This document shows positions 36,393 to 45,713 of a DNA stretch of 64,000 nt, piece after piece. The DNA is from Silvimonas soli. Lineage in GTDB: Bacteria; Pseudomonadota; Gammaproteobacteria; Burkholderiales; Chitinibacteraceae. Both the position numbers and the translations under genes were made by a program. Each line of letters begins with the position of its first letter. The first letter of the stretch is position 1. The stretch is from assembly GCF_030035605.1 (NCBI RefSeq), contig NZ_CP106736.1, positions 558,001-622,000 on the forward strand, in the 5' to 3' direction. The notes beneath the pieces are model-generated. The model made no database searches. It saw only the letters and a list, made by a program, of their open reading frames with translations, and was not told where the DNA came from.

Positions 36393-36809
36393 GATCCTCA
36401 TCTCCATAAATGAAACATACAGTGAAAGATTTAGTGATTCATGCAGCACAATTACATACGAAATTATGTCTGCATTGATACAGTCGATATAAATCAAATA
36501 CCAGCAAACGGTGATATACGGGTCTGTGCCCGTCATTGTTTTCGGACACCGCGTATTCGCTATGCATTATCAAAGCAGCATTACCGCTGTTATGAACGCA
36601 TTCGGTACAAAGTCGCTACATATTTTCAATTCGTTTATTGCAAACGAAAGCACTGCCACTCAATGCCTTGCCCTGCAGTAAGGCACCAAAATCCTTAACC
36701 ACGACACCGCCTTGACCACGGCCCGCTTGTGGCCACCAATGCAGCAGCCAGCACGATCCGCACGCGCCAGGCGTGGTCAGTTGCAGTGTCGTGAATCCAG
36801 TATTCTTTT
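36393..36809. other. Intergenic region upstream of livJ
   Basis: About 417 bases between the Lrp-type regulator and livJ, both leftward. The AT-rich part near 36400-36660 probably holds the livJ promoter. Near the regulator end is a two-part inverted repeat: CACGACAC (36700-36707) and TGACCACG (36713-36720) against CGTGGTCA (36772-36779) and GTGTCGTG (36786-36793). No gene is seen. Confidence 0.55.
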
Positions 36810-37295
36810 TTATTCTGATTTTTGAGCGAGATGGCTCAGTGAAACCGAGGTTGATTCTTTAACCTCTTCCATCACCGTATAGCTGTGGGTAACCCGAATA
36901 CCCGGAATGCCACTTAATGCTTTACCCAGAAATGAGCGATAAGACGCCATATCCGGCACGCGTATCTTCAGCAGGTAATCAAACCCGCCGGCAATCATGA
37001 AACACTCCAGAATTTCCGGAATCTCCAGTACTGCTTTACGGAATTCTTCAAATGCAGTTTCTGATGTTTTTTCCATCGAAACTTCAATAAACACCATCAA
37101 GCCCAGACCCAGCTTTTCAGTAGATAACTGAGCGGCATAGCCTTTGATCACGCCAGACTCTTCCAGCGACCGTACCCTTTCCAGACATGGCGTCGTGCTC
37201 AGCCCCACTTGCCGGGCCAGCGCCACATTGGTCATGCGCCCTTCACGTTGCAGGGTTTCCAGGATTTCCAGGTCGATCTGATCCAGCTTTGCCAT
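36810..37295 (-). CDS. Lrp/AsnC family transcriptional regulator
   Basis: 161 residues from the ATG at 37295, which has a GAGG ribosome site. The N-terminal helix-turn-helix (LDQIDLEILETLQREGRMTN, then LARQVGLSTTPCLERVRSLE) and the C-terminal RAM domain (GLMVFIEVSM and MIAGGFDYLLKIRV) are complete. RAM domains bind amino acids. The neighbouring liv operon downstream in the same direction, and the DMT transporter upstream, suggest control of amino-acid transport, but this is inference. Close in type to Lrp itself. Confidence 0.95.
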   Translation of the reverse strand: MAKLDQIDLEILETLQREGRMTNVALARQVGLSTTPCLERVRSLEESGVIKGYAAQLSTEKLGLGLMVFIEVSMEKTSETAFEEFRKAVLEIPEILECFMIAGGFDYLLKIRVPDMASYRSFLGKALSGIPGIRVTHSYTVMEEVKESTSVSLSHLAQKSE

Positions 37296-37521
37296 GCAGT
37301 CCTCGTTGCGTGCCTTATCGAGCTCTGCCAGTTCAGTACGCAGGTACTCATCTGCGCAGGCATTAGTCAGAAAGAACAATAAACCACGTCTTATGCAAGG
37401 TACAATTTGTTATTTCTAAGTTGCAAAAATACCGCAGTATATTGTTCTGCGTAGTTGGGGATTTCCAGCACAAGCACGCAATAGAGATGACCGGTCGCCT
37501 GTTGCAGATATGGTCGTGGCA

Positions 37522-38517
37522 TCAGCCGGGATGCTCTGGCGGATGTCGCACTGCATGCACCCACGATGATCCGGCCACGCCACCCAGCAACAAGAAAATC
37601 GCCGCCAGCTCCAGCGGACGGGGCATGCGGGCCTCGTAGAGAAAACCGTAAAGCAGCGCAAACACCGTTTCGAAGATGATCATTTGCCCGCCCAAGGTCA
37701 GCGGCAAACGGCGGGTGGCGGCATTCCACAGGCCAGTGCCGATCATGGAAGGCCCAATGGCAATGGCAAACATCGCCACAGTGAACCAGCCCCAGGCGCG
37801 CGGCGCAGTATTGGCAGACAGCAGTGGCGCCATAACGCCCACTGACACCAGCAGTGCCAGCACGCCGGTAGTAACGCCCATCAGCAATGACCAGTCGTGA
37901 CTGGAAAGATCAGTGCGCCGCATCAGATAGCGGGCATTGCCCACGGCGTAGGCGCTCCAGGCCAGCAAGGCACCTGTTGCTGCCAGCAACCCGACCAACT
38001 TGGCGCCAATGCTTTGAGCATAGCCAGCGGGCAAAGTGGCCGTAAGCACGTCAGCCCCGTTACACAACACGCCAAGCACAATCGCCGCCAAGGGCCAGAT
38101 CAATTTGCGCAGGCTGACCGCGTTATGATCCGCGCCGCCTGCCAGCGTAACCAGTACAGGCAACATGCCGATCACCAGCGAGGTGGCCGCCACGCCAACC
38201 CGTTGCACAGCAATTGCCAGCATCAAGTAGTACACCAGATTGCCAGCGACGCTCAGCCACAACAGCGTAATCCAGTCACGACGCTCGAGCCGCTGCAGCA
38301 CGGCGCGTAATGTGGGCAACAGAAATGCCAGCGATACCAGTCCGTAGGCGACATAGCGCCCCACCATCAGTTCGGCAGCGCTGAAATTGTCCAGCACGCG
38401 GGGCACCAGGAAAATCACGCCCCACAGCGCCCCAGCCATCACCCCGTAAGCAATTCCTGCAAACACGCAGCGACTCCCCCTTTTTGTTGTCAGCGCAGCA
38501 TAGCGCATGCCCTGCAT
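37522..38517 (-). CDS. DMT superfamily (EamA) transporter
   Basis: 331 residues with ten predicted membrane segments, starting GVMAGALWGVIFLVPRVL in the first EamA repeat. The ATG at 38517 gives a 19-residue N-terminal lead; starts a little further in (for example the GTG at codon 18) are possible. The C-terminal tail is short and hydrophilic. It lies about 225 bases upstream of the Lrp-type regulator in the same direction. Probably a metabolite or amino-acid exporter; substrate unknown. Confidence 0.87.
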   Translation of the reverse strand: MQGMRYAALTTKRGSRCVFAGIAYGVMAGALWGVIFLVPRVLDNFSAAELMVGRYVAYGLVSLAFLLPTLRAVLQRLERRDWITLLWLSVAGNLVYYLMLAIAVQRVGVAATSLVIGMLPVLVTLAGGADHNAVSLRKLIWPLAAIVLGVLCNGADVLTATLPAGYAQSIGAKLVGLLAATGALLAWSAYAVGNARYLMRRTDLSSHDWSLLMGVTTGVLALLVSVGVMAPLLSANTAPRAWGWFTVAMFAIAIGPSMIGTGLWNAATRRLPLTLGGQMIIFETVFALLYGFLYEARMPRPLELAAIFLLLGGVAGSSWVHAVRHPPEHPG

Positions 38518-38703
38518 GGCTGGGCCTTGCGGATTACGGCAACAAGATGGGGAATGAAAGCGGATCTATAGCCCACACAGCACCCTTGAACGGGCACGAC
38601 GGGCCGGGAAACCGACCACAGACAAAATGGGAGAAGGAGAAGAGAAACTGGCAGTGAGGCAATACAGCAAGGCAGGCAGCAGGCGCCACAGCGCCCGTTG
38701 CGC

Positions 38704-39132
38704 TTATTGATCCTGCTCTTGATTCACCACGTACAGCATGCCCGGTGGGGCCCACGCGCCTTTATCAAAGAACTTGTCAGTACCGCGCACCAGAACGTAG
38801 CCATCGGTGACCATGACCACGGCCAGATCCTGATCGCGCGGCAGTTCGCGGCATTCGCTGCTGTCGAACAAAGCGGCAAACTTGTCCTGCTGGCCAGCTT
38901 GCACATAAGCCACGCTACGCCGTGCGGTATCCGGGAAAGCGCAGGCATAGGCACCCGGCTTGGTTGGCCCCACTTGCACGCCAACGCTCAATGCCTCAGC
39001 GGGCGCACTGGCCGAATCGTTACCGCCGACACCCAATACGTCGATCATCATGGTGGCGCCACCAATCAAAAAGACGGCGAGCAACAGCAGCATTTGCCAT
39101 TTCTGCGAATTGCCGCTTTTAGATGCCTGCAT
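38704..39132 (-). CDS. Hypothetical inner-membrane-anchored protein
   Basis: 142 residues: a short basic cytoplasmic start (MQASKSGNSQKWQ), one membrane segment (MLLLLAVFLIGGATMMIDVL), then about 105 residues predicted outside, with two cysteines (ACAFPD and SECREL) that could form a disulfide. No known domain is recognised. It lies just upstream of the DMT gene but separated by about 186 bases, so the link is uncertain. Confidence 0.65.
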   Translation of the reverse strand: MQASKSGNSQKWQMLLLLAVFLIGGATMMIDVLGVGGNDSASAPAEALSVGVQVGPTKPGAYACAFPDTARRSVAYVQAGQQDKFAALFDSSECRELPRDQDLAVVMVTDGYVLVRGTDKFFDKGAWAPPGMLYVVNQEQDQ

Positions 39133-39187
39133 AACCGTTTATTCCGTAACCAGTGAAAGGCGGCATTGTACCCGTCGCCGCCCAGGT

Positions 39188-40330
39188 CTAGCGCAGCAAC
39201 TTTGCCAGGCGTGTCATGCCTTCTTCGATGTCGGCCGGGCTGGAATGGCTGAAATTGAGGCGTAAACAGCTTTCGGGGGCGGCACCGGCAAAGAAGGCAT
39301 CGCCCGGCATGATGGCGATATCGGCGGCCAGCGCTTGCTGCATTAACGCATGGGTGTCGATGGTTTGCTTGAAGCGAACCCAGAAAAACAAACCACCCAC
39401 CGGTTTTTGCCAGGTGACCAGATCGCCCAGATGCTTATGCAGTGCGGCATCCATGGCATCGCGGCGTTCGCGGTAAATGGGCAGCACGCGCTGGACATGC
39501 TCTTGCAAACCGCCATTGAGCATGCTGGCTACCAGTTGCTGGCTCAGTCGGTTGCTATGCAAATCTGCCGCCTGTTTCAGCCGGGTCAGATGCGGCACCA
39601 GTTGCGGGTGGGCAATCAGAAAGCCCAGGCGCAAGCCAGGAGCGAGCGTTTTGGAGAATGAACCCTGATATACCCACGGCGCGTTTTTCAATCGACCGAC
39701 AATGGGCAATGGCGCGGGCGCATCAAAGGCCAGTTCCCGATACGGATCATCTTCAAACAACGGCACATTTGCGGCGTCCAGCGCTGCGGCGACCTGTTGG
39801 CGTTGGGCGTCTGGATAGCAATAGCCCGACGGGTTCTGGAAGGTGGGCGTGAGATAAGCCAGTTGCGAACGACTCAAGGCCTCGGCAAATTGCGCGACAT
39901 CGGGGCCGGATACGGTATCCACCGCCACCGGCTGGAAATCTGCACCAAACAGCCGAAATGCCTGCAGCGCCGCCAGATAAGCCGGGGCTTCGACCAGGAC
40001 GCGTGTGTCCTCTTCGATAAACAACTTGGCCACCAGATCAATGCCTTGTTGCGAACCGGACAGCACCAGCACTTGCGCCGCCGTGCAATCGATCCCCAAT
40101 GCGCGGCCTTGTTCGGCAATCAACTCGCGCAATGCAGGCTCGCCTTCGGTCTGGCCGTACTGCCAGCAATCAAGCGCCCTCGATGATACCGTGCTGGCCA
40201 TATCCGGCCGAAACAGCGCTTCATCCGCTGGCAAACCGCCTGCAAACGAGATCACGCCAGGGCGGCTGGCGGCGGCAAGAATATCGCGCACCAGCGACGA
40301 AGTCAGGCGTTCAATTCGTTTAGCAAACAT
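39188..40330 (-). CDS. PLP-dependent aminotransferase (2-aminoadipate/aromatic type, class I/II)
   Basis: 380 residues. The start FAKRIERLTSSLVRDILAAASRPGVISFAGGLP-like (split: VISFAGGLPADEALFP-type region) and the PLP lysine in YQGSFSKTLAPGLRLGF (Lys227) place it with the LysN/2-aminoadipate group that also contains the MocR C-terminal domain; here there is no N-terminal GntR domain. Other fold-I marks are NPSGYCYPDAQR and LFEDDPYREL. An AAGGAAA ribosome site precedes the ATG. Divergent from the MarR-type gene across 110 bases. Confidence 0.9.
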   Translation of the reverse strand: MFAKRIERLTSSLVRDILAAASRPGVISFAGGLPADEALFRPDMASTVSSRALDCWQYGQTEGEPALRELIAEQGRALGIDCTAAQVLVLSGSQQGIDLVAKLFIEEDTRVLVEAPAYLAALQAFRLFGADFQPVAVDTVSGPDVAQFAEALSRSQLAYLTPTFQNPSGYCYPDAQRQQVAAALDAANVPLFEDDPYRELAFDAPAPLPIVGRLKNAPWVYQGSFSKTLAPGLRLGFLIAHPQLVPHLTRLKQAADLHSNRLSQQLVASMLNGGLQEHVQRVLPIYRERRDAMDAALHKHLGDLVTWQKPVGGLFFWVRFKQTIDTHALMQQALAADIAIMPGDAFFAGAAPESCLRLNFSHSSPADIEEGMTRLAKLLR

Positions 40331-40347
40331 GGCATTTCCTTTTTTAG

Positions 40348-40362
40348 GTCAATCTACTTGAC
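40348..40362. promoter_or_regulatory. Palindrome in the aminotransferase-MarR divergent promoter region
   Basis: GTCAA (40348-40352), five bases, TTGAC (40358-40362) form a perfect inverted repeat centred between the two divergent genes, of the size MarR dimers recognise. It may be the operator of the MarR-type regulator. TTGAC could also be read as a -35 box for the rightward gene, but no good -10 follows. Confidence 0.35.
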
Positions 40363-40440
40363 TATATGCTGTTTCCCTCAGCCCTAAATGTCAATATCAT
40401 TGCCCAGTCTTTTCAGCCATAACAGTTACCGGCCAAGCAC

Positions 40441-40875
40441 ATGACAACCAAGTCGCCACAGAAACGTGCACTCAGTGATGCGCAGGAACTCTTGTTCTAC
40501 GCGTATCGCGCCTTTACCGCGGCACCCGACGCCATGCTGGATCAGCGTGGCTGGAATCGCGTGCACCACCGGTTGTTGCACTTCATTGGCCGCGACCCCG
40601 GCATTGCCGTGAACGAACTGCTGGATAAACTGGGCGTGAGCAAACAAGCCGTACACAGTCCGCTCAAGGCACTGGTAGAAGCGGGCTTGGTTGAAACCGC
40701 GCCCGATGTTGCTGACCGGCGCGTCAAATGTCTGACTCTGACCGATGCCGGGCGGCAACTGGAACTGGCTTTGTCATCGCCACAGTTTGTTTTGCTGGAA
40801 GAAGTCTTTGCCCGCTGCGGGCCAGAGGCGGTAAAAGGCTGGGAAGCGGTGATGAAGGCCATGGCACAACGCTAA
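40441..40875 (+). CDS. MarR family transcriptional regulator
   Basis: 144 residues with the winged helix-turn-helix in NELLDKLGVSKQAVHSPLKALVEAGLVE (split: ELLDKLGVSKQAV) and the wing DVADRRVKCLTLTDAGRQLE, a standard MarR DRR-type wing. It probably forms a dimer that controls itself and the divergent aminotransferase gene through the palindrome between them. Ligand unknown. The gene ends 26 bases before the convergent glycosylase gene's stop. Confidence 0.92.
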   Translation: MTTKSPQKRALSDAQELLFYAYRAFTAAPDAMLDQRGWNRVHHRLLHFIGRDPGIAVNELLDKLGVSKQAVHSPLKALVEAGLVETAPDVADRRVKCLTLTDAGRQLELALSSPQFVLLEEVFARCGPEAVKGWEAVMKAMAQR

Positions 40876-40900
40876 AGCTGCGTCAGGGCGCAACGTGCCG

Positions 40901-41533
40901 CTAGTATTCGATCGGCACAGCCTCCAGGCTGCGCCACAGATACCATGTTGCCGCACTGCGCCACGGTTGCCAGCGCTCGGCCAGTTCGCGCATGGCTTTG
41001 GGCGGCAACCGTTCGCCGCCGTTGTAAAGCCGAGCAATGGCGTTGATTACGCCGATATCGTCCAGCGGCAAGACATTGGGTCGCAGCATGGCAAACATCA
41101 GAAACATTTCGGCGGTCCAGCGGCCAATACCGCGAATGCTCACCAATTCGGCGACGATTGCGTCATCGTCCCACGCCTGCCACACCGCCATATCCAGCCG
41201 ACCCGCCACATGATGGCGCGACAAATCCTGGAGGTATTCCACTTTACGGCCAGACAAGCCGCAACCACGCAGCCGGGCAACTTCGACCTCCAGCAACTGC
41301 TGGCTATCGAGCACGCCACCCAGTTCGGTCAAAAAGCGGCCCCAGACCGATTCCGCCGCCTTCACTGAAATTTGCTGCCCGACTATCGACCTTGCCAGCG
41401 TTTGATAAGCATCGCCGCGCCCGCGCAGGCTGATGTCCGGGAATTGCGCAATCAGCTGCGCCATGACCGGGTCAGCCGCCGCCAGCGCAGCGACGGCCTC
41501 ATCCCAGTACTGCGGGCGCAGCGCTTCGCTCAT
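40901..41533 (-). CDS. alkA: DNA-3-methyladenine glycosylase, AlkA-like (HhH-GPD)
   Basis: 210 residues, similar to the short AlkA/Mag type without the N-terminal domain of E. coli AlkA. Motifs are LARSIVGQQISVKAAESVWGR near residue 46 and the helix-hairpin-helix VSIRGIGRWTAEMFLMF near 132, followed by LPLDDIGVINA, whose second Asp is the expected catalytic residue. It removes alkylated purines from DNA. The start overlaps the pmbA stop by 4 bases, so it is translated with pmbA. Confidence 0.93.
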   Translation of the reverse strand: MSEALRPQYWDEAVAALAAADPVMAQLIAQFPDISLRGRGDAYQTLARSIVGQQISVKAAESVWGRFLTELGGVLDSQQLLEVEVARLRGCGLSGRKVEYLQDLSRHHVAGRLDMAVWQAWDDDAIVAELVSIRGIGRWTAEMFLMFAMLRPNVLPLDDIGVINAIARLYNGGERLPPKAMRELAERWQPWRSAATWYLWRSLEAVPIEY

Positions 41534-42861
41534 TCGCCAGCAACCGTCATGCGGCGAATCAGCAACGAGCCCACGCGGCGACTGGACGACAACTGGATAT
41601 CGCTGCCGATACCGATGATGTCCTTGAACATGTCGCGCAGATTGCCCGCTACAGTGATTTCTTCCACTGGATACCGGATTTTGCCGTTTTCCACCCAGAA
41701 CCCCGCCGCGCCACGCGAGTAATCGCCGGTGACCATATTGGTGCCATGACCCAGCAATTCGGTCACAAACAGACCAGTGCCCAGTTCAGCCAACAGTTCT
41801 TCAAAACTGGCGGTTGGGGTCACCAGCAGGTTATGCGCGCCACCGGCGTTGCCGGTACTTTGCATGCCCAACTTGCGGGCACTGTAGCTGGAGAGAAAAT
41901 ACCCCTGCTGCACACCGGCATCGATCAAAGTGCGCCGCTGCGTGGCCACACCTTCGGCATCAAACACGCTGCTGCCCAGGCCTTTTTTCAGGAACGGGTC
42001 ATCCACAATCGTCACACAAGGCGCAAACACCGCTTTGCCAAGACTATCGGTGAGGAAGGACGATTTGCGATACAGGCTGCTGCCACTGACGGCGTTGACC
42101 CAGTTGCCCAGTAAAGACGACGCCAGCGATGCTTCAAACAGCACCGGATACTCGCCCGTCTTGACGCGCTTCGCCCCGAGACGACGTACCGCCCGTTCCC
42201 CGGCCTTGCGCCCGACGCTGACGGCGGATTCCAGCTCTGCCGGATCGCGCATGCTGGTGTACCAGTAATCACGCTGCATGCCGGATGCATCTTCGGCAAT
42301 CACGGCTGCGGACAAACTATAACGGCTGCCGGTGCCAGTCCCGACAAAACCAAGCGAATTGCCGTAGGCCCAGCGCGAGGCATGAGTCGAGGCCGAACCG
42401 CCTTCGGAATTGGTAATGCGCGGATCAACTGCCCGCGCGGCATCTTCGCATTCAGTAGCCAGACGGATCGCCTCTTCTACTGGCAAATCCCAGGCGTGGT
42501 AGAGATCCAGATCGGGGAAATGCGTAGCCAGCAACGCTTTGTCCGGCAAGCCGGCAAATTCATCAGCCGCAGTAAAACGGGCGATGGCCAGGGCGGCGCG
42601 CACGGTATCAGCCAGCGCATTGGCTGAAAAATCCGAGGTACTGGCGTGCCCTTTTTGCTGACCCTGATATACCGTGACACCCATACCCTTGTCGCGGTTG
42701 TACTCAATGGTTTCGACTTCGCCCAGGCGCACGCTGACGTTCTGACCAAATGATTCCGAGATATCTACATCGCAATCGGTCGCGCCCTGGTCACGGGCTT
42801 CATCCAGAACCTGGCCGACCAGATCGGCCAGTTGTTGCTCGCTAAAACTGAATCCGGACAC
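41530..42861 (-). CDS. pmbA: Metalloprotease PmbA (TldE)
   Basis: 443 residues from a GTG at 42861, chosen because AAGGA sits 6 bases upstream; a longer ATG start at 42903 would include a Lys/Arg-rich leader with no ribosome site. PmbA and TldD form a heterodimeric protease that trims peptide antibiotics and degrades CcdA; PmbA itself lacks the HExxxH zinc motif, as is normal. Visible motifs are GMGVTVYQGQQKGHASTSDF-like (split: GMGVTVYQGQ and GHASTSD), the DYWYTSMRDPAEL segment and the C-terminal GAAGFWVENGKIRYPVEEITVAG-like stretch (split: GFWVENGKIRYPVEEIT). TldD is not in this window. Divergent from darP. Confidence 0.96.
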   Translation of the reverse strand: MSGFSFSEQQLADLVGQVLDEARDQGATDCDVDISESFGQNVSVRLGEVETIEYNRDKGMGVTVYQGQQKGHASTSDFSANALADTVRAALAIARFTAADEFAGLPDKALLATHFPDLDLYHAWDLPVEEAIRLATECEDAARAVDPRITNSEGGSASTHASRWAYGNSLGFVGTGTGSRYSLSAAVIAEDASGMQRDYWYTSMRDPAELESAVSVGRKAGERAVRRLGAKRVKTGEYPVLFEASLASSLLGNWVNAVSGSSLYRKSSFLTDSLGKAVFAPCVTIVDDPFLKKGLGSSVFDAEGVATQRRTLIDAGVQQGYFLSSYSARKLGMQSTGNAGGAHNLLVTPTASFEELLAELGTGLFVTELLGHGTNMVTGDYSRGAAGFWVENGKIRYPVEEITVAGNLRDMFKDIIGIGSDIQLSSSRRVGSLLIRRMTVAGE

Positions 42862-43149
42862 GGTTTTCCTTTTTTTGCTGATTGGACCACCCAGCGTCTG
42901 CATGCGCGGGTTGCCAGGTTGTTCGGCTCTTCAAGGCTGGCGGAGGTATCGGCCGCCGCGAATCACCATTCAATGATGAATGATGACGGTTTGTCTGTGT
43001 GTATTAGCTCAAATGGTGGCAAAACGGCGTATTGCCAGAGTCATTCGCGCATCGGTTTGCGTATCCTCGCCGCGCCCGCTGGTACTGTCGTATTGCAAAG
43101 GCGCGGGGTTGGGGACGAACTAGTTTGTTATCATAGCGGTTTTGCAGTA

Positions 43150-43734
43150 ATGGCCCCAAACATGGCAAACAACGAATCTATCGACCAGCACGACGACGAC
43201 GTCGAGCTGGCCAGCAAATCGCAGATGAAACGCGAGGCGACCGCGCTGCAGGATCTGGGCGGGCAATTGCTGCCACTGGACATGAAACTGATCCAGACCC
43301 TGGGCCTGCCCGACCGCCTGGTTGAGGCGATCCGCGAGTTCAAGCGCCTGAAGGCAAATGGCGCGATTGCGCGGCAAAAACAGTTCATCGGCAAACTGAT
43401 GCGCGATGTCGATCCGGCACCGATCCACGCTTTGCTGGCACGCGTCTCCGGGCAATCTGACACGCACAATGCCTGGCTGCACAAGCTGGAGCGCCTGCGC
43501 GACAAAATGCTGGAAGACCCGAAAGCAGTAGAAACTTTTGTGGCCGACTATCCTGACGTCAATGTCCAGCAATTGCGCCAGCTGATTCGCAATACCTTGC
43601 GCGAACGCGAATTGCAAAAGCCGCCGAAGTCTTTCCGCGAATTGTTCCAGCTGCTCAAGCAACATATTCAGGAACCTACTGTGCCGAGCGTGGAATCGTT
43701 GATGCCACCTGCGGACGAAGACGAGGAAGCCTGA
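43150..43734 (+). CDS. darP: Dual-action ribosomal maturation protein DarP (YjgA)
   Basis: About 194 residues (190 if the ATG at 43162 is used; neither has a strong ribosome site). The acidic start SIDQHDDDVELASKSQMKREATAL leads to the YjgA/DUF615 core: LPLDMKLIQTLGLPDRLVEAI-like (split: LPDRLVEAIREFKRL), GAIARQKQFIGKLMRD and KSFRELFQLLK. DarP binds the late 50S precursor and promotes efficient 50S assembly. Divergence from pmbA is conserved across beta- and gammaproteobacteria. Confidence 0.95.
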   Translation: MAPNMANNESIDQHDDDVELASKSQMKREATALQDLGGQLLPLDMKLIQTLGLPDRLVEAIREFKRLKANGAIARQKQFIGKLMRDVDPAPIHALLARVSGQSDTHNAWLHKLERLRDKMLEDPKAVETFVADYPDVNVQQLRQLIRNTLRERELQKPPKSFRELFQLLKQHIQEPTVPSVESLMPPADEDEEA

Positions 43735-43735
43735 T

Positions 43736-44395
43736 ATGACATGGCGCGTCGAGTGCGAGGCATTTCTGTTTGACATGGATGGCACGCTGGTCGATTCCAC
43801 CCCGCTGATCGAGCGCATCTGGCGCGGCTGGGCGGCACGGCGGGATATCGACGTAGATTATCTGTTGCAACACATACACGGCCGGCGCGGCGTAGAAACC
43901 ATCCGCCTGGTAGCACCACATCTGGATGCCGAATCGGAAGTGCATGAATTGCTGGCCGAGGAAATGGCCGACATGACGGGTGTAACGGCCATTCCTGGCG
44001 CAGCAGACTTTGTGGAGCGACTGCATCCGGCGCAATGGGCCATCGTGACCTCTGCGCCGCGTGACATTGCGTTGGCCAAGCTACGAGTTGCAGGTGTACC
44101 GCAGCCACAGTGGATCATCGCTGCGGACGATGTAGACGTTGGCAAACCGCATCCAGAACCCTACCTGAAGGGTGCTGCGCTGCTGGGCAAGCATCCGGCG
44201 CATTGTGTCGCCTTTGAAGACGCCGAAAGTGGCATTCACTCCGCCCACCAGGCAGGCATGCCTGTCGTAGTTATCACCCACGCCGCCGGTGCCGATATTA
44301 CGGGCTTGGCCAGCGTGCAGATCGGCCATTACAACGAGCTGCAACTGAGCCACGCCAACGGGCAATTACAACTCGCTCGGGAGCGCGTGGCATGA
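43736..44395 (+). CDS. HAD family hydrolase (sugar-phosphatase type)
   Basis: 219 residues, HAD subfamily IA. Motif I is FLFDMDGTLVDSTP, motif II is IVTSAP, motif III lysine is in GKPHPEPY, and motif IV is CVAFEDAESGIHSAHQAGM. A cap domain lies between motifs I and II. The pattern is that of small sugar- or polyol-phosphate phosphatases (such as the GPP/HxpB type), but the substrate cannot be fixed. It starts one base after the darP stop with a GAGGAAG ribosome site and overlaps mogA by 4 bases. Confidence 0.9.
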   Translation: MTWRVECEAFLFDMDGTLVDSTPLIERIWRGWAARRDIDVDYLLQHIHGRRGVETIRLVAPHLDAESEVHELLAEEMADMTGVTAIPGAADFVERLHPAQWAIVTSAPRDIALAKLRVAGVPQPQWIIAADDVDVGKPHPEPYLKGAALLGKHPAHCVAFEDAESGIHSAHQAGMPVVVITHAAGADITGLASVQIGHYNELQLSHANGQLQLARERVA

Positions 44396-44967
44396 GTTTT
44401 CGCATTGGACTGGTTTCGGTGTCGGATCGCGCCTCGCAAGGCGTCTACGAAGACAAAGGAATCCCGGCACTCCAGGAGTGGCTGGCCAGCGCGGTCACCA
44501 CTCCGTTTGAAATCGTCGACCGTTTGATCGCCGACGAACAAGCCCAGATTGAAGCCACGCTGATCGAACTGGTGGACGTGGAGCAGTGCGACCTGGTGCT
44601 GACCACCGGCGGCACCGGCCCAGCGCTGCGTGACGTTACGCCCGATGCCACGCTGGCGGTGGCTGACCGGGAGATGCCTGGCTTTGGCGAACAAATGCGC
44701 CAGATCAGCCTCAAGTTTGTGCCAACTGCGATTTTGTCGCGTCAGGTGGGCGTGATCCGCAAGCGCTGCCTGATTCTCAATTTGCCTGGGCAACCCAAAT
44801 CGATCCGCGAAACGCTGGAAGGCCTGAAAGACGGGCTGGGGCATATTATTGTGCCGGGCATTTTTGCCGCCGTGCCGTATTGCATCCAGTTGCTGGAAGG
44901 GCCGTACATAGAGACCGACCCGGAAGTGGTCGCAGCCTTTCGCCCCAAATCGGCGATCAAGCCGTAG
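44392..44967 (+). CDS. mogA: Molybdopterin adenylyltransferase MogA
   Basis: 191 residues. MogA adenylates molybdopterin before molybdenum insertion. It shows SVSDRASQGVYEDKGIPAL near the N-terminus, the MPT-binding loop LVLTTGGTGPALRDVTPDA near residue 70, and LPGQPKSIRE near 128, typical of MogA/MoaB folds, and its length fits MogA. It overlaps the HAD gene by 4 bases (ATGA) and so is coupled to darP and the phosphatase gene. Confidence 0.95.
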   Translation: MSFRIGLVSVSDRASQGVYEDKGIPALQEWLASAVTTPFEIVDRLIADEQAQIEATLIELVDVEQCDLVLTTGGTGPALRDVTPDATLAVADREMPGFGEQMRQISLKFVPTAILSRQVGVIRKRCLILNLPGQPKSIRETLEGLKDGLGHIIVPGIFAAVPYCIQLLEGPYIETDPEVVAAFRPKSAIKP

Positions 44968-45009
44968 AACTGGTCAAGACATGCTCAAGGTAATACAAGG
45001 ACTCATCGC

Positions 45010-45699
45010 GTGACTGCTACCACCACACCTTCCCCGCTGCTCGACACCATTGAAGTGGAAACCGGCGACAACCCGACTGCGGCGGTAATCTGGATGCACG
45101 GCCTCGGCGCCGATGGCTCCGATTTCGCTGGCATGGTGCCGGAACTAGGCCTGCCAGAGTCGCTGGCGGTGCGCTTTGTATTTCCGCATGCCCGCTTTAT
45201 GCCGATCACCTGCAATAACGGCTACACCATGCGGGCGTGGTACGACATTCTGTATTTTGACGAGATCAACCGGCATGCCGATGAAGCGGGCATCAAACAA
45301 TCGCTGGCCGACGTGGATGCGCTGATCAAAGACCAGAATGCTCGTGGTATTCCGACTGAGCAGATCGTGCTGGCTGGCTTCTCGCAGGGTGGGGCAATTG
45401 CCTACACCGCTGGGCTGACTTACCCGCAACGGCTGGCAGGCATTGTGGCGCTCTCAACCTACTGGCCCTCCCCGGCTCTGATCGAGCAAAATCGTGGAGC
45501 TGCCAATCAGCAGACTCCGGTGTGGGCTGCGCACGGCACCGGCGACCCGGTCGTGCCATTCGCCTTGGGTGAACGCGCGAAAACCGCAACCGAGCAATTG
45601 GGCAACCCGGTGCAATGGCATCATTGGCCAATGCAGCATTCTGTTTGCCTGCCCGAGATTCAAGGCATCGGCAAATTTCTGCAGTCCGTATTGGCCTGA
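45010..45699 (+). CDS. Alpha/beta-hydrolase carboxylesterase (phospholipase/carboxylesterase family)
   Basis: 229 residues from a GTG preceded by AAGGACT. The nucleophile elbow GFSQGG gives Ser125; the acid is Asp179 in HGTGDPVVP and the histidine is His210 in WPMQHSVC. The start IWMHGLGADGSDF is the family's oxyanion region. Members hydrolyse short-chain esters and lysophospholipids, and resemble eukaryotic acyl-protein thioesterases. Cytoplasmic; a strong terminator follows. Confidence 0.94.
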   Translation: MTATTTPSPLLDTIEVETGDNPTAAVIWMHGLGADGSDFAGMVPELGLPESLAVRFVFPHARFMPITCNNGYTMRAWYDILYFDEINRHADEAGIKQSLADVDALIKDQNARGIPTEQIVLAGFSQGGAIAYTAGLTYPQRLAGIVALSTYWPSPALIEQNRGAANQQTPVWAAHGTGDPVVPFALGERAKTATEQLGNPVQWHHWPMQHSVCLPEIQGIGKFLQSVLA

Positions 45700-45713
45700 T
45701 CACCGGCCAGCAC

